A stretch of DNA of 64,000 nt, taken from the NCBI GenBank assembly GCA_017405965.1, contig JAFQZK010000015.1:1-64000 (forward strand), read 5' to 3'. The notes beneath the pieces were generated by a model that saw only the letters and a list, made by a program, of their open reading frames with translations, did no database searches and had not been told where the DNA came from. Each line of letters begins with the position of its first letter. Positions within the stretch are counted from its first letter, which is position 1. The position numbers were made by a program, and so were the translations under genes. Shown one piece after another: positions 27,682 through 36,286 of this stretch. The DNA is from Muribaculaceae bacterium (GTDB taxonomy: Bacteria > Bacteroidota > Bacteroidia > Bacteroidales > Muribaculaceae).

Positions 27682-29595
27682 CTTTTCCAAGTAGGTGTAG
27701 CCGTAGAGGCCGCTGCGGAAGTTGCGTACGAACTCGTTGCCCTCTTCGCTGGTGATCTTGCCCGAGCGGATGGATTCGCTCACCCAGGTCTCGACGTTGC
27801 GCACGAGCTGCTTGGGGTTGAACTCGACGTAGTCGAGCACCTCGGCCACGGTCTCGCCGTCGATCACCTGGTCAATCTCGTAGTGATCCTTGAAGACGTT
27901 GATATGTACCGCATTGGTGTCACCGAACAGGTTGTGCATGTCGCCCAGGATTTCCTGATAAGCACCCACAAGGAAGATGCCCAGGTAATAGTGCTGGCCG
28001 GGTTTGAGTTTGTGGACGGGCAGCGAGTGGGCAACACCCTGCGACGAGATGAAGTTGGTCAACTTGCCGTCGCTGTCGCAGGTCATGTCCTGCAGTGTGG
28101 CAAAGCGGGTGGGACGCTCGGTCAGCCGGTCGATGGGAATCACGGGGAATACCTGGTCGATAGCCCAAGCGTCGGGCAACGACTGGAACAACGAGAAGTT
28201 GCAGAAGTATTTGTCGGGCAGCATGCGGCTCACCGAGCGCAACTCGTCGGGGGCATGCTTCATGTTGCGCACGATGTTGTCCACGTCGCGGGCGATGGAC
28301 CAGAAGAGTTTCTCGACCATGGCGCGAGTGCGCAGGTCGATCAGTCCCAGTGAGAAGCGGTCCAGGGCCTCGTCACGGATTTGCAGCGCGTCGTGCCAGT
28401 CCTCGAGCAGTCGTGCCTGGTTGATCTTGTCCCAGATCTCGTAGATGTCGCGCACCAGTTCGTCATCGTTCTCGCTGACGGTATCCACCTTGTCGTCCCA
28501 CTCGGGCAGGGTGGTGGTCTCGAGCACATCCACGACGAGCACCGAGTGATGGGCCGTGAGTGAGCGTCCGCTCTCGTTGATGATGTTGGGATGCTTGAGG
28601 CCGTTCTTGTTGCTGGCGTCCACGAGCGTATAGACCGCGTCGTTGACATACTCCTGGATGCTGTAGTTCATCGAGTGGCCACTGCCGCTGGAGCGCGTGC
28701 CGTCATAGTCCACACCCAGGCCGCCACCGATGTCAACATACTCCACCTCGAAGCCCAATTTGGCGAGCTGGACGTAGAACTGTGCCGCCTCGCGCAGGGC
28801 ATTCTTGATGCGGCGGATCTTGGTGACTTGGCTACCGATGTGGAAGTGGATGAGCTTGAGGCAATCATCGAGCTTGTGCTCGTGCATATAATCAATGGCG
28901 CTGAACAGCTCGCTCGTGTTCAGTCCGAACTTGCTGCTGTCGCCGCCACTTTCTTCCCACTTGCCGCTGCCGCTGCTCGACAGCTTGATGCGGAAACCGA
29001 TGTTGGGCCTGATGTGCAAGCGCTTAGCCACGCGGTCGATGAGTTCCAGCTCACTGAGTTTCTCGACAACGACAAAGATGCGACGTCCCATCTTCTGGGC
29101 CAGCAGTGCCAGCTCGATGTAGCCCTCGTCCTTGTAGCCGTTGCAGATGATGACGGGATTGGCGTTCAGGTCGGTCATGTTGCTGGCCAGCACAGCATGC
29201 AACTCGGGCTTGCTGCCGGCTTCCAGACCGATGTTGAATTTCTTGCCGTGCCCGATGATCTCCTCCACGACCTGTCTCATCTGGTTCACCTTAATAGGAT
29301 AGACGATGAAATTGGCGCCCTGGTACTCATATTCCTTGGCGGCTTTCTTGAAACAACTGGAAATCTTGTCGATGCGGTTGTCAAGGATGTCGGGGAAACG
29401 CAACAGCACGGGGGCGGTCACCTTGCGGGAATGCAGCTCGTCCATCACGTCTGCCAGGTCAACGGGCACACAAGAACTCTTGGGCGTGACGGTGACATGA
29501 CCGTTCTCGTTGATGGAGAAGTACTTGAGGCCCCAGCCTCCGATGTTGTAAAGTTCGGCGCTATCCTCGATGCGCCATTTATTGATTGCTGACAC
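27679..29595 (-). CDS. speA: Biosynthetic arginine decarboxylase
   Basis: PLP-dependent enzyme that decarboxylates arginine to agmatine, the entry to putrescine and spermidine synthesis. The 638 residues match the long biosynthetic SpeA form. The PLP lysine is Lys102 in NFIVYPIKVNQMRQVVEE. GLEAGSKPEL, LIHFHIGSQ and the Gly-rich YVDIGGGLGVDYDG are conserved barrel elements, and the C-terminal beta domain includes VVDVLETTTLP-type segments. It is driven by a consensus promoter just upstream. It is presumably the first gene of the group leading to truA, although the inserted four-helix gene now separates them. Confidence 0.97.
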   Translation of the reverse strand: MSAINKWRIEDSAELYNIGGWGLKYFSINENGHVTVTPKSSCVPVDLADVMDELHSRKVTAPVLLRFPDILDNRIDKISSCFKKAAKEYEYQGANFIVYPIKVNQMRQVVEEIIGHGKKFNIGLEAGSKPELHAVLASNMTDLNANPVIICNGYKDEGYIELALLAQKMGRRIFVVVEKLSELELIDRVAKRLHIRPNIGFRIKLSSSGSGKWEESGGDSSKFGLNTSELFSAIDYMHEHKLDDCLKLIHFHIGSQVTKIRRIKNALREAAQFYVQLAKLGFEVEYVDIGGGLGVDYDGTRSSGSGHSMNYSIQEYVNDAVYTLVDASNKNGLKHPNIINESGRSLTAHHSVLVVDVLETTTLPEWDDKVDTVSENDDELVRDIYEIWDKINQARLLEDWHDALQIRDEALDRFSLGLIDLRTRAMVEKLFWSIARDVDNIVRNMKHAPDELRSVSRMLPDKYFCNFSLFQSLPDAWAIDQVFPVIPIDRLTERPTRFATLQDMTCDSDGKLTNFISSQGVAHSLPVHKLKPGQHYYLGIFLVGAYQEILGDMHNLFGDTNAVHINVFKDHYEIDQVIDGETVAEVLDYVEFNPKQLVRNVETWVSESIRSGKITSEEGNEFVRNFRSGLYGYTYLEK

Positions 29596-29643
29596 GGCTT
29601 GGTATTTTAAGTTTGTTATACAATGCGGCTAAAATTGTGAGCG

Positions 29644-29674
29644 CAAAGATAACCATATTTCTCGGTAACGGCAA
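29644..29674 (-). promoter_or_regulatory. Promoter of speA
   Basis: On the minus strand, TTG (29674-29672), 20-base spacer, TATCTTTG (29651-29644). Consensus match, placing the start of transcription about 45 bases before the speA start codon. Confidence 0.75.
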
Positions 29675-29714
29675 TAAACCGCTCGCTAATTTCTGGCCTC
29701 GGTCGCTAAAACGG

Positions 29715-29765
29715 GCAAAAAACAGGGCAGGACCCTTTCCCCGAGTCGGGATGGATCCTGCCTGG
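29715..29765 (-). terminator. Terminator of the dockerin-like protein gene
   Basis: On the minus strand, AGGCAGGA (from 29763) pairs with TCCTGCCC (to 29725) around a loop of about 23 bases, and a T6 run follows. It starts about 26 bases after the stop codon at 29791. Confidence 0.75.
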
Positions 29766-29790
29766 ATGATAATTGGTTTCAGTTCAACAA

Positions 29791-31380
29791 TCAGTTGCTC
29801 ATCACTGCAGTGATCAGCATTGTCACGTCGGTGATGTTGTGGATGCCGCTGTCGTCAAGGTCGGCATTGCGCATGTAGATGTTGTTGAAGTTCTCGCTCA
29901 TCACGGCGTTGATCAGGATGGTGACGTCGGTGATGTTGACAGTACCGTCGCCGTTCACGTCGCCACGCAGCATAGTCTGGCCCACTTTCTTGATGTAGAG
30001 TTTCATGTTCTCCTTATCCAGCGTCAGCTCATACTCACCAGCCTCGGCACGGAAGGCCTGACCGTTCTCGTCGGTGAGCTCCAGGGGCCACTCAGCCATC
30101 GGGTCACTGTACCAGAAGTCGCCCTCACTGACGGCACCGAAGCGGAATTGATCGATGTAGGCCCAGCCGCCCTCGTCGTTGTCATTGGCGAGCTCGGTGG
30201 TGAAGCTGAAGTAGTTCTCGTTGTTCTCGCCACGACCGTCAAGGGTGACAGTAGCGGTGTAAACATTGTTCTCGGCGTCATAGTCCATCAGGGTGCCGGC
30301 ATTGGGCGCCCAGCTCTGATCGTTCACCTCGCCCAGGATGTAAACAGGGGGATATTCGGGAGTGGGCTCATCCTTGGTCAGGCGCCATACGGTGAAGTGA
30401 CCATAGTCGTTTCCGGGGAAATACTGATAGATGGTAACACCGTCCTCATCAACCTCGGCATTGAGCCATTGGCTCTGGAAACCATTGACCGATGTAGATG
30501 TTTTGGGCACGTTCACGATGGGTTCACCGCCCGACTCGGCGATAGCGAAGCCGTCATAATAGTGGGTGGTTCCTTCAATGGTGGAGTAGATGAAGAACTC
30601 TTTGCCGTCCCAAACCAGGGGGAACATGCCATTGGTGTTGGCACGGTTCTGGAGAAGCAGAGCGGTAGCGGTGTATTGATTGTCGGTATATAACAACTTC
30701 TCGGGGTTACCGTTCCTGGCCCAGTATAACAACGCATCCTCACCGTTGATGTCGGTGTAAGGCATAATGGTAAGGCAGGTGGTTGTGACAATGCCGTTAC
30801 CCACCATATAATAGCAGTTGTCGGGGTCGACCTCACCGCCAGCAACGGCTATATGTGAGATGCTGGTTCCTTGGGTACTGCCGTTGAGCCAGATTTCACC
30901 GTCCTCCATAAGGTTGCCCTTAGCAAAGCCAAGGAAGTCGCAACGGCCCATGATGGCGGCATCCTCGGGAATGTCAAGCTCAATGTAGTTGCCGGTTTCG
31001 GGATTGATGACACGTAGGCCTTCGGACCACGAGTTGGGGAATTGCGTCATGCTGACAACGATGTTGCCGGCCTCGTCACGGCCGATGCCGCAGTTCTTGC
31101 CACCCGGGAAGGTCACGCCGGTCAATCCGTTTTGGTCAATCTCATAAATTACAGGTGCTGTGGTCACTGTGGGGACACCATCAATCGTATCAACAACGAT
31201 TTTCTTGCAGTTCACATAGAACTTGCCGTTCATGCCGAATCCTTGGCGAATTTCCATGCGGTCCATGCCAGTCACTGCCTGGGGATTCTGCAGGTTCCAA
31301 ACCTGTTCAATCTTGTAGCCGTCGGCGCTAGCTCCGAGGGCCAGTGCTGCCATTGCAGCAATCAGTAATAGTTTCTTCAT
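29791..31380 (-). CDS. Secreted propeller-like protein with C-terminal dockerin-like module
   Basis: A 529-residue protein with a signal peptide (MKKLLLIAAMAALALGASA). The main part (about 20-350) has repeated short strands with Gly-Asn turns (GIGRDEAGNIVVSMTQFP, ALLYWARNGNPEKLLY) suggesting a beta-propeller. A second region (about 350-465) contains YPPVYILGEVNDQSW, like small carbohydrate-binding or SusE/F-type modules. The last ~62 residues are a double dockerin-like repeat (RGDVNGDGTVNITDVTILIN and ADLDDSGIHNITDVTMLI), each with an EF-hand-like DxNxDGxxxxxD calcium loop. The function of the main domain is unknown to me. It is divergent from the aldolase gene. Confidence 0.8.
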   Translation of the reverse strand: MKKLLLIAAMAALALGASADGYKIEQVWNLQNPQAVTGMDRMEIRQGFGMNGKFYVNCKKIVVDTIDGVPTVTTAPVIYEIDQNGLTGVTFPGGKNCGIGRDEAGNIVVSMTQFPNSWSEGLRVINPETGNYIELDIPEDAAIMGRCDFLGFAKGNLMEDGEIWLNGSTQGTSISHIAVAGGEVDPDNCYYMVGNGIVTTTCLTIMPYTDINGEDALLYWARNGNPEKLLYTDNQYTATALLLQNRANTNGMFPLVWDGKEFFIYSTIEGTTHYYDGFAIAESGGEPIVNVPKTSTSVNGFQSQWLNAEVDEDGVTIYQYFPGNDYGHFTVWRLTKDEPTPEYPPVYILGEVNDQSWAPNAGTLMDYDAENNVYTATVTLDGRGENNENYFSFTTELANDNDEGGWAYIDQFRFGAVSEGDFWYSDPMAEWPLELTDENGQAFRAEAGEYELTLDKENMKLYIKKVGQTMLRGDVNGDGTVNITDVTILINAVMSENFNNIYMRNADLDDSGIHNITDVTMLITAVMSN

Positions 31381-31462
31381 AATGCAGTTGAAATGTTAAG
31401 TTAATATATACGGTTAGAACAATAACTTTATCTTTCCTGAAACGTCAGTCAATTTGTTGTCG

Positions 31463-31493
31463 CAAATATAGGCAAAAAACCAAAACAATCAAA
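31463..31493 (-). promoter_or_regulatory. Promoter of the dockerin-like protein gene
   Basis: On the minus strand, TTTG (31493-31490), 19-base spacer, TATATTTG (31470-31463). Consensus match with a leader of about 77 bases. Confidence 0.75.
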
Positions 31494-31617
31494 GGAAAAC
31501 ACGTTTTTTTGTCTGGAATGTAATTGTTTTTGGTAGCTTCTTATGATAAACTGTAATTCAGGCCTTGGGCGTCAGCCGGGATTGCTGGCAAATAGTTGAA
31601 AAAAATTACTGCTGGAC

Positions 31618-31648
31618 TTTGCTCACCCGCAAAAAACACTTATCTTTG
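31618..31648 (+). promoter_or_regulatory. Promoter of the aldolase gene
   Basis: TTTG (31618-31621), 19-base spacer, TATCTTTG (31641-31648). Exact consensus. The 316-base divergent spacer 31381-31696 otherwise holds only the opposite-facing promoter. Confidence 0.8.
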
Positions 31649-31696
31649 CAGCAAAATAATAACATCGTTTTGACCCAATATTTTTAATTCTGAATT

Positions 31697-32698
31697 ATGG
31701 TAAATTACAAGGATTTAGGTCTCGTGAACACTCGCGAGATGTTTGCTAAGGCAGTCGATGGCGGCTATGCCATCCCCGCGTTCAACTTCAACAACATGGA
31801 GCAGTTGCAGGCCATCATCAAGGCTTGTGCCGAAACCAAGTCGCCCGTCATCCTGCAGGTATCGAGTGGTGCCCGCAAGTATGCCAACCAGACGCTGCTG
31901 CGTTACATGGCCGAGGGTGCTGTGGAGTATGCCAAGGAGTTGGGCTGGGAGCATCCCCAGATTTGCCTCCATCTTGACCATGGTGACACCTTTGAATTGT
32001 GCAAGTCGTGTGTAGACTTCGGTTTCTCGTCGGTAATGATCGACGGTTCGTCGCTCCCCTATGAGGAGAACATCGCCCTGACCAAGAAGGTCGTGGACTA
32101 TGCTCACCAGTATGACGTTACCGTTGAGGCCGAGCTGGGCGTTCTCGCCGGCGTTGAGGATGACGTTGTAGCCGAGGAATCGCACTACACCAAGCCCGAG
32201 GAGGTGATTGACTTCGCCACCCGCACTGGCTGTGACTCGCTGGCCATCAGCATTGGCACCAGCCACGGTGCTTACAAGTTCAAACCCGAGCAGTGTACCC
32301 GTGACCCGCAGACCGGCAAGCTCGTTCCTCCTCCCCTGGCATTTGACGTGCTTGAGGAAATCGAGAAGAAGCTCCCCGGCTTCCCCATCGTGCTGCACGG
32401 TTCGTCGAGCGTTCCCCAGGAGTATGTTGACATCATCAACACTCATGGCGGCAACCTGCCCGATGCCGTAGGTATTCCCGAGGATCAGCTGCGCAAGGCT
32501 GCCAAGAGCGCCGTTTGCAAGATCAACATCGACAGCGACAGCCGTCTGGCCTTCACCGCTGCCGTTCGCAAGGTGTTTGCCGAGAAGCCCGGTGAGTTTG
32601 ACCCCCGCAAGTACTGCGGTCCCGCCCGTGACGAGATGACCAAGCTCTACAAGCACAAAATCATTGAGGTGCTGGGTAGCGACGGCAAGGCCGAGTAA
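31697..32698 (+). CDS. fba: Class II fructose-bisphosphate aldolase
   Basis: Zinc-dependent aldolase of glycolysis and gluconeogenesis that interconverts fructose-1,6-bisphosphate with dihydroxyacetone phosphate and glyceraldehyde-3-phosphate. The 333-residue barrel shows IPAFNFNNMEQLQAII, the metal-site strand ICLHLDHGD (with the catalytic Asp and a zinc His), EAELGVLAGVEDDV, SIGTSHGAYKF and VLHGSSSVP. It is transcribed alone from a strong consensus promoter and followed by a palindrome that may act as terminator. Class II assignment is firm. Tagatose-bisphosphate activity cannot be excluded from sequence alone. Confidence 0.95.
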   Translation: MVNYKDLGLVNTREMFAKAVDGGYAIPAFNFNNMEQLQAIIKACAETKSPVILQVSSGARKYANQTLLRYMAEGAVEYAKELGWEHPQICLHLDHGDTFELCKSCVDFGFSSVMIDGSSLPYEENIALTKKVVDYAHQYDVTVEAELGVLAGVEDDVVAEESHYTKPEEVIDFATRTGCDSLAISIGTSHGAYKFKPEQCTRDPQTGKLVPPPLAFDVLEEIEKKLPGFPIVLHGSSSVPQEYVDIINTHGGNLPDAVGIPEDQLRKAAKSAVCKINIDSDSRLAFTAAVRKVFAEKPGEFDPRKYCGPARDEMTKLYKHKIIEVLGSDGKAE

Positions 32699-32740
32699 AT
32701 GCATCCATCGAAAATCCCTTTTTACTGAATTGGGACAATG

Positions 32741-32766
32741 TAGAGACGCAAAATTTTGCGTCTCTA
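32741..32766. repeat. 26-bp perfect palindrome, copy 1
   Basis: TAGAGACGCAAAA followed by its exact complement TTTTGCGTCTCTA, 42 bases after the aldolase stop and followed by a T-rich stretch. The identical palindrome recurs at 49641-49666 after a different gene, so it is a dispersed element that may double as a terminator. Confidence 0.9.
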
Positions 32767-32835
32767 TTATTTTGTTGATAATCAGTGATTTGGAATGTAT
32801 AGCCAAATTTTGAGACAAAAAAAGTCGCTCAAAAA

Positions 32836-32867
32836 TTTGGTCAGTATATAAATTGATATTACCTTTG
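32836..32867 (+). promoter_or_regulatory. Promoter of tRNA-Pro
   Basis: TTTG (32836-32839), 20-base spacer, TACCTTTG (32860-32867). The start of transcription is expected about 34 bases before the mature tRNA. Confidence 0.8.
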
Positions 32868-32906
32868 CACCGCTTTACGAAACAAGTGCGTTTCGGCAAG
32901 TGCGTT

Positions 32907-32981
32907 CGGGGTGTAGCTCAGTCCGGTTAGAGTACGCGTCTGGGGGGCGTGGGGTCGCTAGTTCGAATCTAGTCACCCCGA
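32907..32981 (+). tRNA. tRNA-Pro (anticodon GGG)
   Basis: Folds as a complete cloverleaf. The acceptor arm CGGGGTG pairs with CACCCCG. The D arm is GCTC/GAGT. The anticodon stem CGCGT/GCGTG, with two G-U pairs, encloses loop CTGGGGG, giving anticodon GGG (codon CCC). There is a five-base variable loop and a T arm GCTAG-TTCGAAT-CTAGT. CCA is not encoded. It has its own promoter and terminator, so it is a single-gene unit. Confidence 0.95.
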
Positions 32982-32993
32982 CAACGCAAAAGA

Positions 32994-33026
32994 GTGCTGA
33001 TAGTCATTGATTATCGGCACTTTTTT
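32994..33026 (+). terminator. Terminator of tRNA-Pro
   Basis: GTGCTGATA pairs with TATCGGCAC (one wobble) and T6 follows, 13 bases after the tRNA. Confidence 0.88.
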
Positions 33027-33058
33027 AATATTCGGCGAATAATACTGATAGAGAATAT

Positions 33059-34162
33059 ATGGAGATGAAGAGGCGTGTGTTTTTATTGTTGGTCGTGCTG
33101 GCAGCAGCGATATCGGCTTGGGCGCAATCATGGCTGGGTGGTGACATCTCGATGATGACATCCAATGCCAGCAACGGTGTGATTTACAAGGACTCGTGCG
33201 GTGTGACCGTGGATCCTTATGACCTGTTCAAGCAGCAGGGGTGGAACATGATGCGCGTGCGCTTGTTCGTCGATCCGCAGAATGCTCCCGGTCGGCATCA
33301 TGACGAGGGCGTGTGCCAGGATCTGGATTATGTCATTGACCTGTGCCGCACCATCAAGGCGCGCGGTTTTGAGGTGATGCTGGATTTCCACTACAGCGAC
33401 ACGTGGGCCGATCCCGCCAAGCAATTCACGCCCAAGCGTTGGGAAGGGTTGGACGCTAAACAGTTGGCCGACAGCATCTACCGCTACACGCGTCATTGTC
33501 TCATGGCCATGAAGGCCGCCGGTGTCGTGCCCGCGACGATTCAGGTGGGCAACGAGATCACCTTCGGTATGGACTGGCCCGTGGGGCGTGTTGACCCGAT
33601 GACGGCCGACAACTGGGACGTCTTTACCGGTTTGCTTAAGGCTGGCTGTAAAGCTTGCCGCGAGGTGTGTCCCGACGCTGGCATCATCATCCATACCGAG
33701 AAAGCCGGCATTTGGGAAATGACTCAGAACTATTATGACCGCTTGGCGGCAGCCGGCTTGGACTACGATATCATCGGCTTGAGTTATTATCCCATGTGGC
33801 ACGGCACGATTCCCAATCTGGGTCTGACGCTTGACCGGCTGGCTGAACGTTTTCCTGGCAAGCCCGTGATGATTGTTGAAGCTGCCTATTACTATTTGCA
33901 CGACGGCGTGAATCGTGGTGAGGAAGATTTTTCTCATTGTCTGCCAGGTACCATCGAGGGACAGCGTGAATTTACTGCCCAATTGGTCAATGAATTGAAT
34001 CGCCACGACAATGTGACGGGGCTCTTCTGGTGGTATCCCGAGGAGAACCGCTACGGCACCCGTTGGGAGAATAGCAGTTGGGGGCTGAACCGTGGCTTGT
34101 TCAACAGTGCCAATGGTCAGGCGCTGCCTGCCCTGTACGAGATGAGTCGCTTCAAGCGTTAG
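33059..34162 (+). CDS. Secreted GH53 endo-beta-1,4-galactanase
   Basis: Glycoside hydrolase family 53 enzymes cleave beta-1,4-galactan side chains of pectin or arabinogalactan. The 367-residue protein has a signal peptide (ATG at 33059, or 33065 giving MKRRVFLLLVV) and a barrel containing GGDISMMTSN, MMRVRLFVDPQN and GFEVMLDFHYSDTWADP. The acid/base Glu166 is in IQVGNEITFGMDWP and the nucleophile Glu274 in VMIVEAAYY. LFWWYPEENRYG follows near the end. It is followed 30 bases later by an EamA transporter gene. It stands apart from the SusC/D operon, so it may act with another uptake system. Confidence 0.92.
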   Translation: MEMKRRVFLLLVVLAAAISAWAQSWLGGDISMMTSNASNGVIYKDSCGVTVDPYDLFKQQGWNMMRVRLFVDPQNAPGRHHDEGVCQDLDYVIDLCRTIKARGFEVMLDFHYSDTWADPAKQFTPKRWEGLDAKQLADSIYRYTRHCLMAMKAAGVVPATIQVGNEITFGMDWPVGRVDPMTADNWDVFTGLLKAGCKACREVCPDAGIIIHTEKAGIWEMTQNYYDRLAAAGLDYDIIGLSYYPMWHGTIPNLGLTLDRLAERFPGKPVMIVEAAYYYLHDGVNRGEEDFSHCLPGTIEGQREFTAQLVNELNRHDNVTGLFWWYPEENRYGTRWENSSWGLNRGLFNSANGQALPALYEMSRFKR

Positions 34163-34192
34163 TAGCGAACAATGCTTTAAGTCTAAATACAC

Positions 34193-35119
34193 ATGAAGAA
34201 GAACAAATCCATCGGCATCCTGTGTGCAATTCTGTCGGCCGTGTGCTATGGCACGAACCCGTTCGGCGCTTTGCCGCTCTATGAAGAAGGGGTGAACACG
34301 GCCACGGTACTGGCCCACCGTTTTGGGTTGGCGGTTATCCTGCTGGCCATAGTGATGCTCATCAAGCGCGAGAAATTCAAGGTCACGCGCCATGAGTTCA
34401 AGGTGCTGTTCTCGTTGGGCATCCTGTTCGCCGCATCGAGCATCACCTATTACCAGAGTTTTCACTTCATGGATGCCGGCATCGCTTCGACCATCCTGTT
34501 CGTCTATCCCGTGATGGTGGCGGTGATTATGGCCTTATTCTTTAAGGAACGCGTCACAGCCATGACGGTCATTGCCATTGTGCTATCGCTAGTGGGTATC
34601 GGCTTGCTCTACAAGGGTGAGACGGGTGCCTCGCTGAGTGCCATGGGTATAGTTCTGTGCATTCTCTCCTCGTTGGCCTATGCCATCTACATCATCGTGG
34701 TGAATCAGTCGAGCATCAAGATGTCGTCATTCAAGGTCACGTTCTATGCCATGCTGGTGTGTGAAATCACATTAATACTGTACTCCTTTACCTCGCCCGA
34801 ATTGTATCTTCACGCCTTGCCGTCGGCCCGTGCGTGGTCGTTTGCCGTGTGGTTGAGCATCGTGCCCACAATCTTGTCGCTGGTATTCATGACTGTGGCT
34901 GTCCATCATGTCGGCGCCACACCCACTGCTATCCTTGGCGCGTTGGAGCCGTTGACGGCTGTGGCGATCGGTGTTCTGGTATTCGGTGAAATGTTGACGC
35001 CTCGCCTCATTGCCGGCATCCTCTTCATCCTCTTCGCTGTGATGCTCGTCGTCCTGGGCAAAGACCTTCATCTGCGCACCATCACCCACGCCGTTTCCCG
35101 CCTTTGGCACTGGAAATGA
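34193..35119 (+). CDS. EamA/DMT-family transporter
   Basis: A 308-residue inner-membrane protein of the drug/metabolite transporter superfamily with about ten hydrophobic helices in two EamA repeats (about residues 5-140 and 150-290). The second repeat opens at ILSSLAYAIYIIVVNQSSIK, and the conserved ATPTAILGALEPLTAVAIGV segment lies near the end. The substrate cannot be told from sequence. It lies 30 bases after the GH53 gene in the same direction and faces aroB. The 43-base convergent spacer has no obvious hairpin. Confidence 0.9.
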   Translation: MKKNKSIGILCAILSAVCYGTNPFGALPLYEEGVNTATVLAHRFGLAVILLAIVMLIKREKFKVTRHEFKVLFSLGILFAASSITYYQSFHFMDAGIASTILFVYPVMVAVIMALFFKERVTAMTVIAIVLSLVGIGLLYKGETGASLSAMGIVLCILSSLAYAIYIIVVNQSSIKMSSFKVTFYAMLVCEITLILYSFTSPELYLHALPSARAWSFAVWLSIVPTILSLVFMTVAVHHVGATPTAILGALEPLTAVAIGVLVFGEMLTPRLIAGILFILFAVMLVVLGKDLHLRTITHAVSRLWHWK

Positions 35120-35162
35120 CGTGTCTTGCCAGAGCAAAATCCGATAAATAAGTAAAGATGTA

Positions 35163-36197
35163 TTAGACGCCCAAGATGTCGCGCAGGATGTCGAGGGTAG
35201 CGGTGATGTCGTCGGGTGTAACGGTTTGGTCGATGCGGTAGTCGCCGATGGCGGCTAGCAGGGTGCAGGTGATTTCGCCGTTGCGGCTTTTCTTGTCGTG
35301 GTGCATCAACTCCAGCAATTCGTCATAGTCGTCACAGGTGAAGGGGAAATCGCGGTAGTTGTCGCGCACGAAGTTGCCCAGGTAGTGCACATCCTCGCTG
35401 GGGAATTTCAGCAGCAGATGCGAGAGGACGGCTTCGGTCACCAGTCCCCAGGCCACGGCATAGCCGTGAGGTACGGGTTTGCCCCGTTTCATGGCCAGGC
35501 TCTCGAAGGCATGTCCCACGGTATGTCCCAAGTTAAGTGCTTTACGCTCACCTTGTTCGTTGGGGTCTCGGGCAACAATGTCCACTTTGACCTGAACTGA
35601 GCGGCGCAGCCTCTCCAGCAGGTCGTTGTGGTCGATGGGAGCGTGGAAATCATGGTTAAGCAGGCGCAGGAACTCGTCGCGGTCGCTGAGCATGGCATGC
35701 TTGAGCACCTCGGCAAAACCTGACTTCATTTCCTGCAAGGGGAGTGTGTCAAAGAAGCAAGTCGAGATGACGACATCGCTGGCTGGGGCAAAAGCGCCGA
35801 TCTCGTTTTTCAGACCGTTGTAGTTGAATCCCGTCTTGCCGCCCACGGCAGCATCAACGACACCCAACAGGGTGGTGGGCACATTGATGAACCTCATGCC
35901 GCGCTTGAAAGTGGCTGCGGCAAATCCCCCCAGGTCACATACCATGCCGCCGCCCAGGTTGATGGCCAGCGACCGGCGTGTCACGCCCATGCGCTCCATC
36001 TCGTCCCACACATGCTTTACAGTCTCGAGTGTCTTGTTCTCATCGCCGTCAGGAATGACGATGAGCCGCTCTTTGCCAAATGCAAAGCGGGCCGTGTTGA
36101 TATCAGCGATATACACGGTCATGTTGGGGGCCAAGCATGTTTTGATGCGTTCGATGGCCTCCTCGACGTCGTTGGTGAAGATGAGATTCTGTTGCAT
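35163..36197 (-). CDS. aroB: 3-Dehydroquinate synthase
   Basis: Second enzyme of the shikimate pathway. It cyclises DAHP to 3-dehydroquinate using NAD+ and a divalent metal. The 344-residue protein has IPDGDENKTLETV, the NAD-binding LGGGMVCDLGGFAAATFKRG, TTLLGVVDAAVGGKTGFNY, and the metal-ligand segments GFAEVLKHAML and NLGHTVGHAFE. It is preceded by a HAD phosphatase gene in the same direction, with an 89-base spacer holding a 21-bp inverted repeat. Confidence 0.96.
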   Translation of the reverse strand: MQQNLIFTNDVEEAIERIKTCLAPNMTVYIADINTARFAFGKERLIVIPDGDENKTLETVKHVWDEMERMGVTRRSLAINLGGGMVCDLGGFAAATFKRGMRFINVPTTLLGVVDAAVGGKTGFNYNGLKNEIGAFAPASDVVISTCFFDTLPLQEMKSGFAEVLKHAMLSDRDEFLRLLNHDFHAPIDHNDLLERLRRSVQVKVDIVARDPNEQGERKALNLGHTVGHAFESLAMKRGKPVPHGYAVAWGLVTEAVLSHLLLKFPSEDVHYLGNFVRDNYRDFPFTCDDYDELLELMHHDKKSRNGEITCTLLAAIGDYRIDQTVTPDDITATLDILRDILGV

Positions 36198-36206
36198 GAT
36201 CTGAAA

Positions 36207-36277
36207 AACTACGAATTACGCGAATTACACAAATATTAAAAAACCGGTTATTCGTATAATTCGCGTAATTCGTAGTT
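36207..36277. repeat. 21-bp perfect inverted repeat between aroB and the HAD gene
   Basis: AACTACGAATTACGCGAATTA (36207-36227, 21 bases) is exactly mirrored by its complement at 36257-36277 around a 29-base AT-rich loop. This AATTACGCGAATTAC pattern is typical of dispersed intergenic palindromes. Confidence 0.85.
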
Positions 36278-36286
36278 GAGAATTGT

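Noticed and set aside
28591-29592. Open frame of 333 residues on the plus strand inside speA
   Set aside because: Antisense of a well-conserved enzyme, with no recognisable motif or start signal.
32907-32981. tRNA pseudogene because of two wobble pairs in the anticodon stem
   Set aside because: All arms still pair, the T loop and D loop are canonical, and it has a perfect promoter and terminator, so it is most likely functional.
36198-36286. Rho-independent terminator between the HAD gene and aroB
   Set aside because: The inverted repeat is perfect but has a 29-base loop and no T-tract on the minus strand, so it was called a repeat instead.
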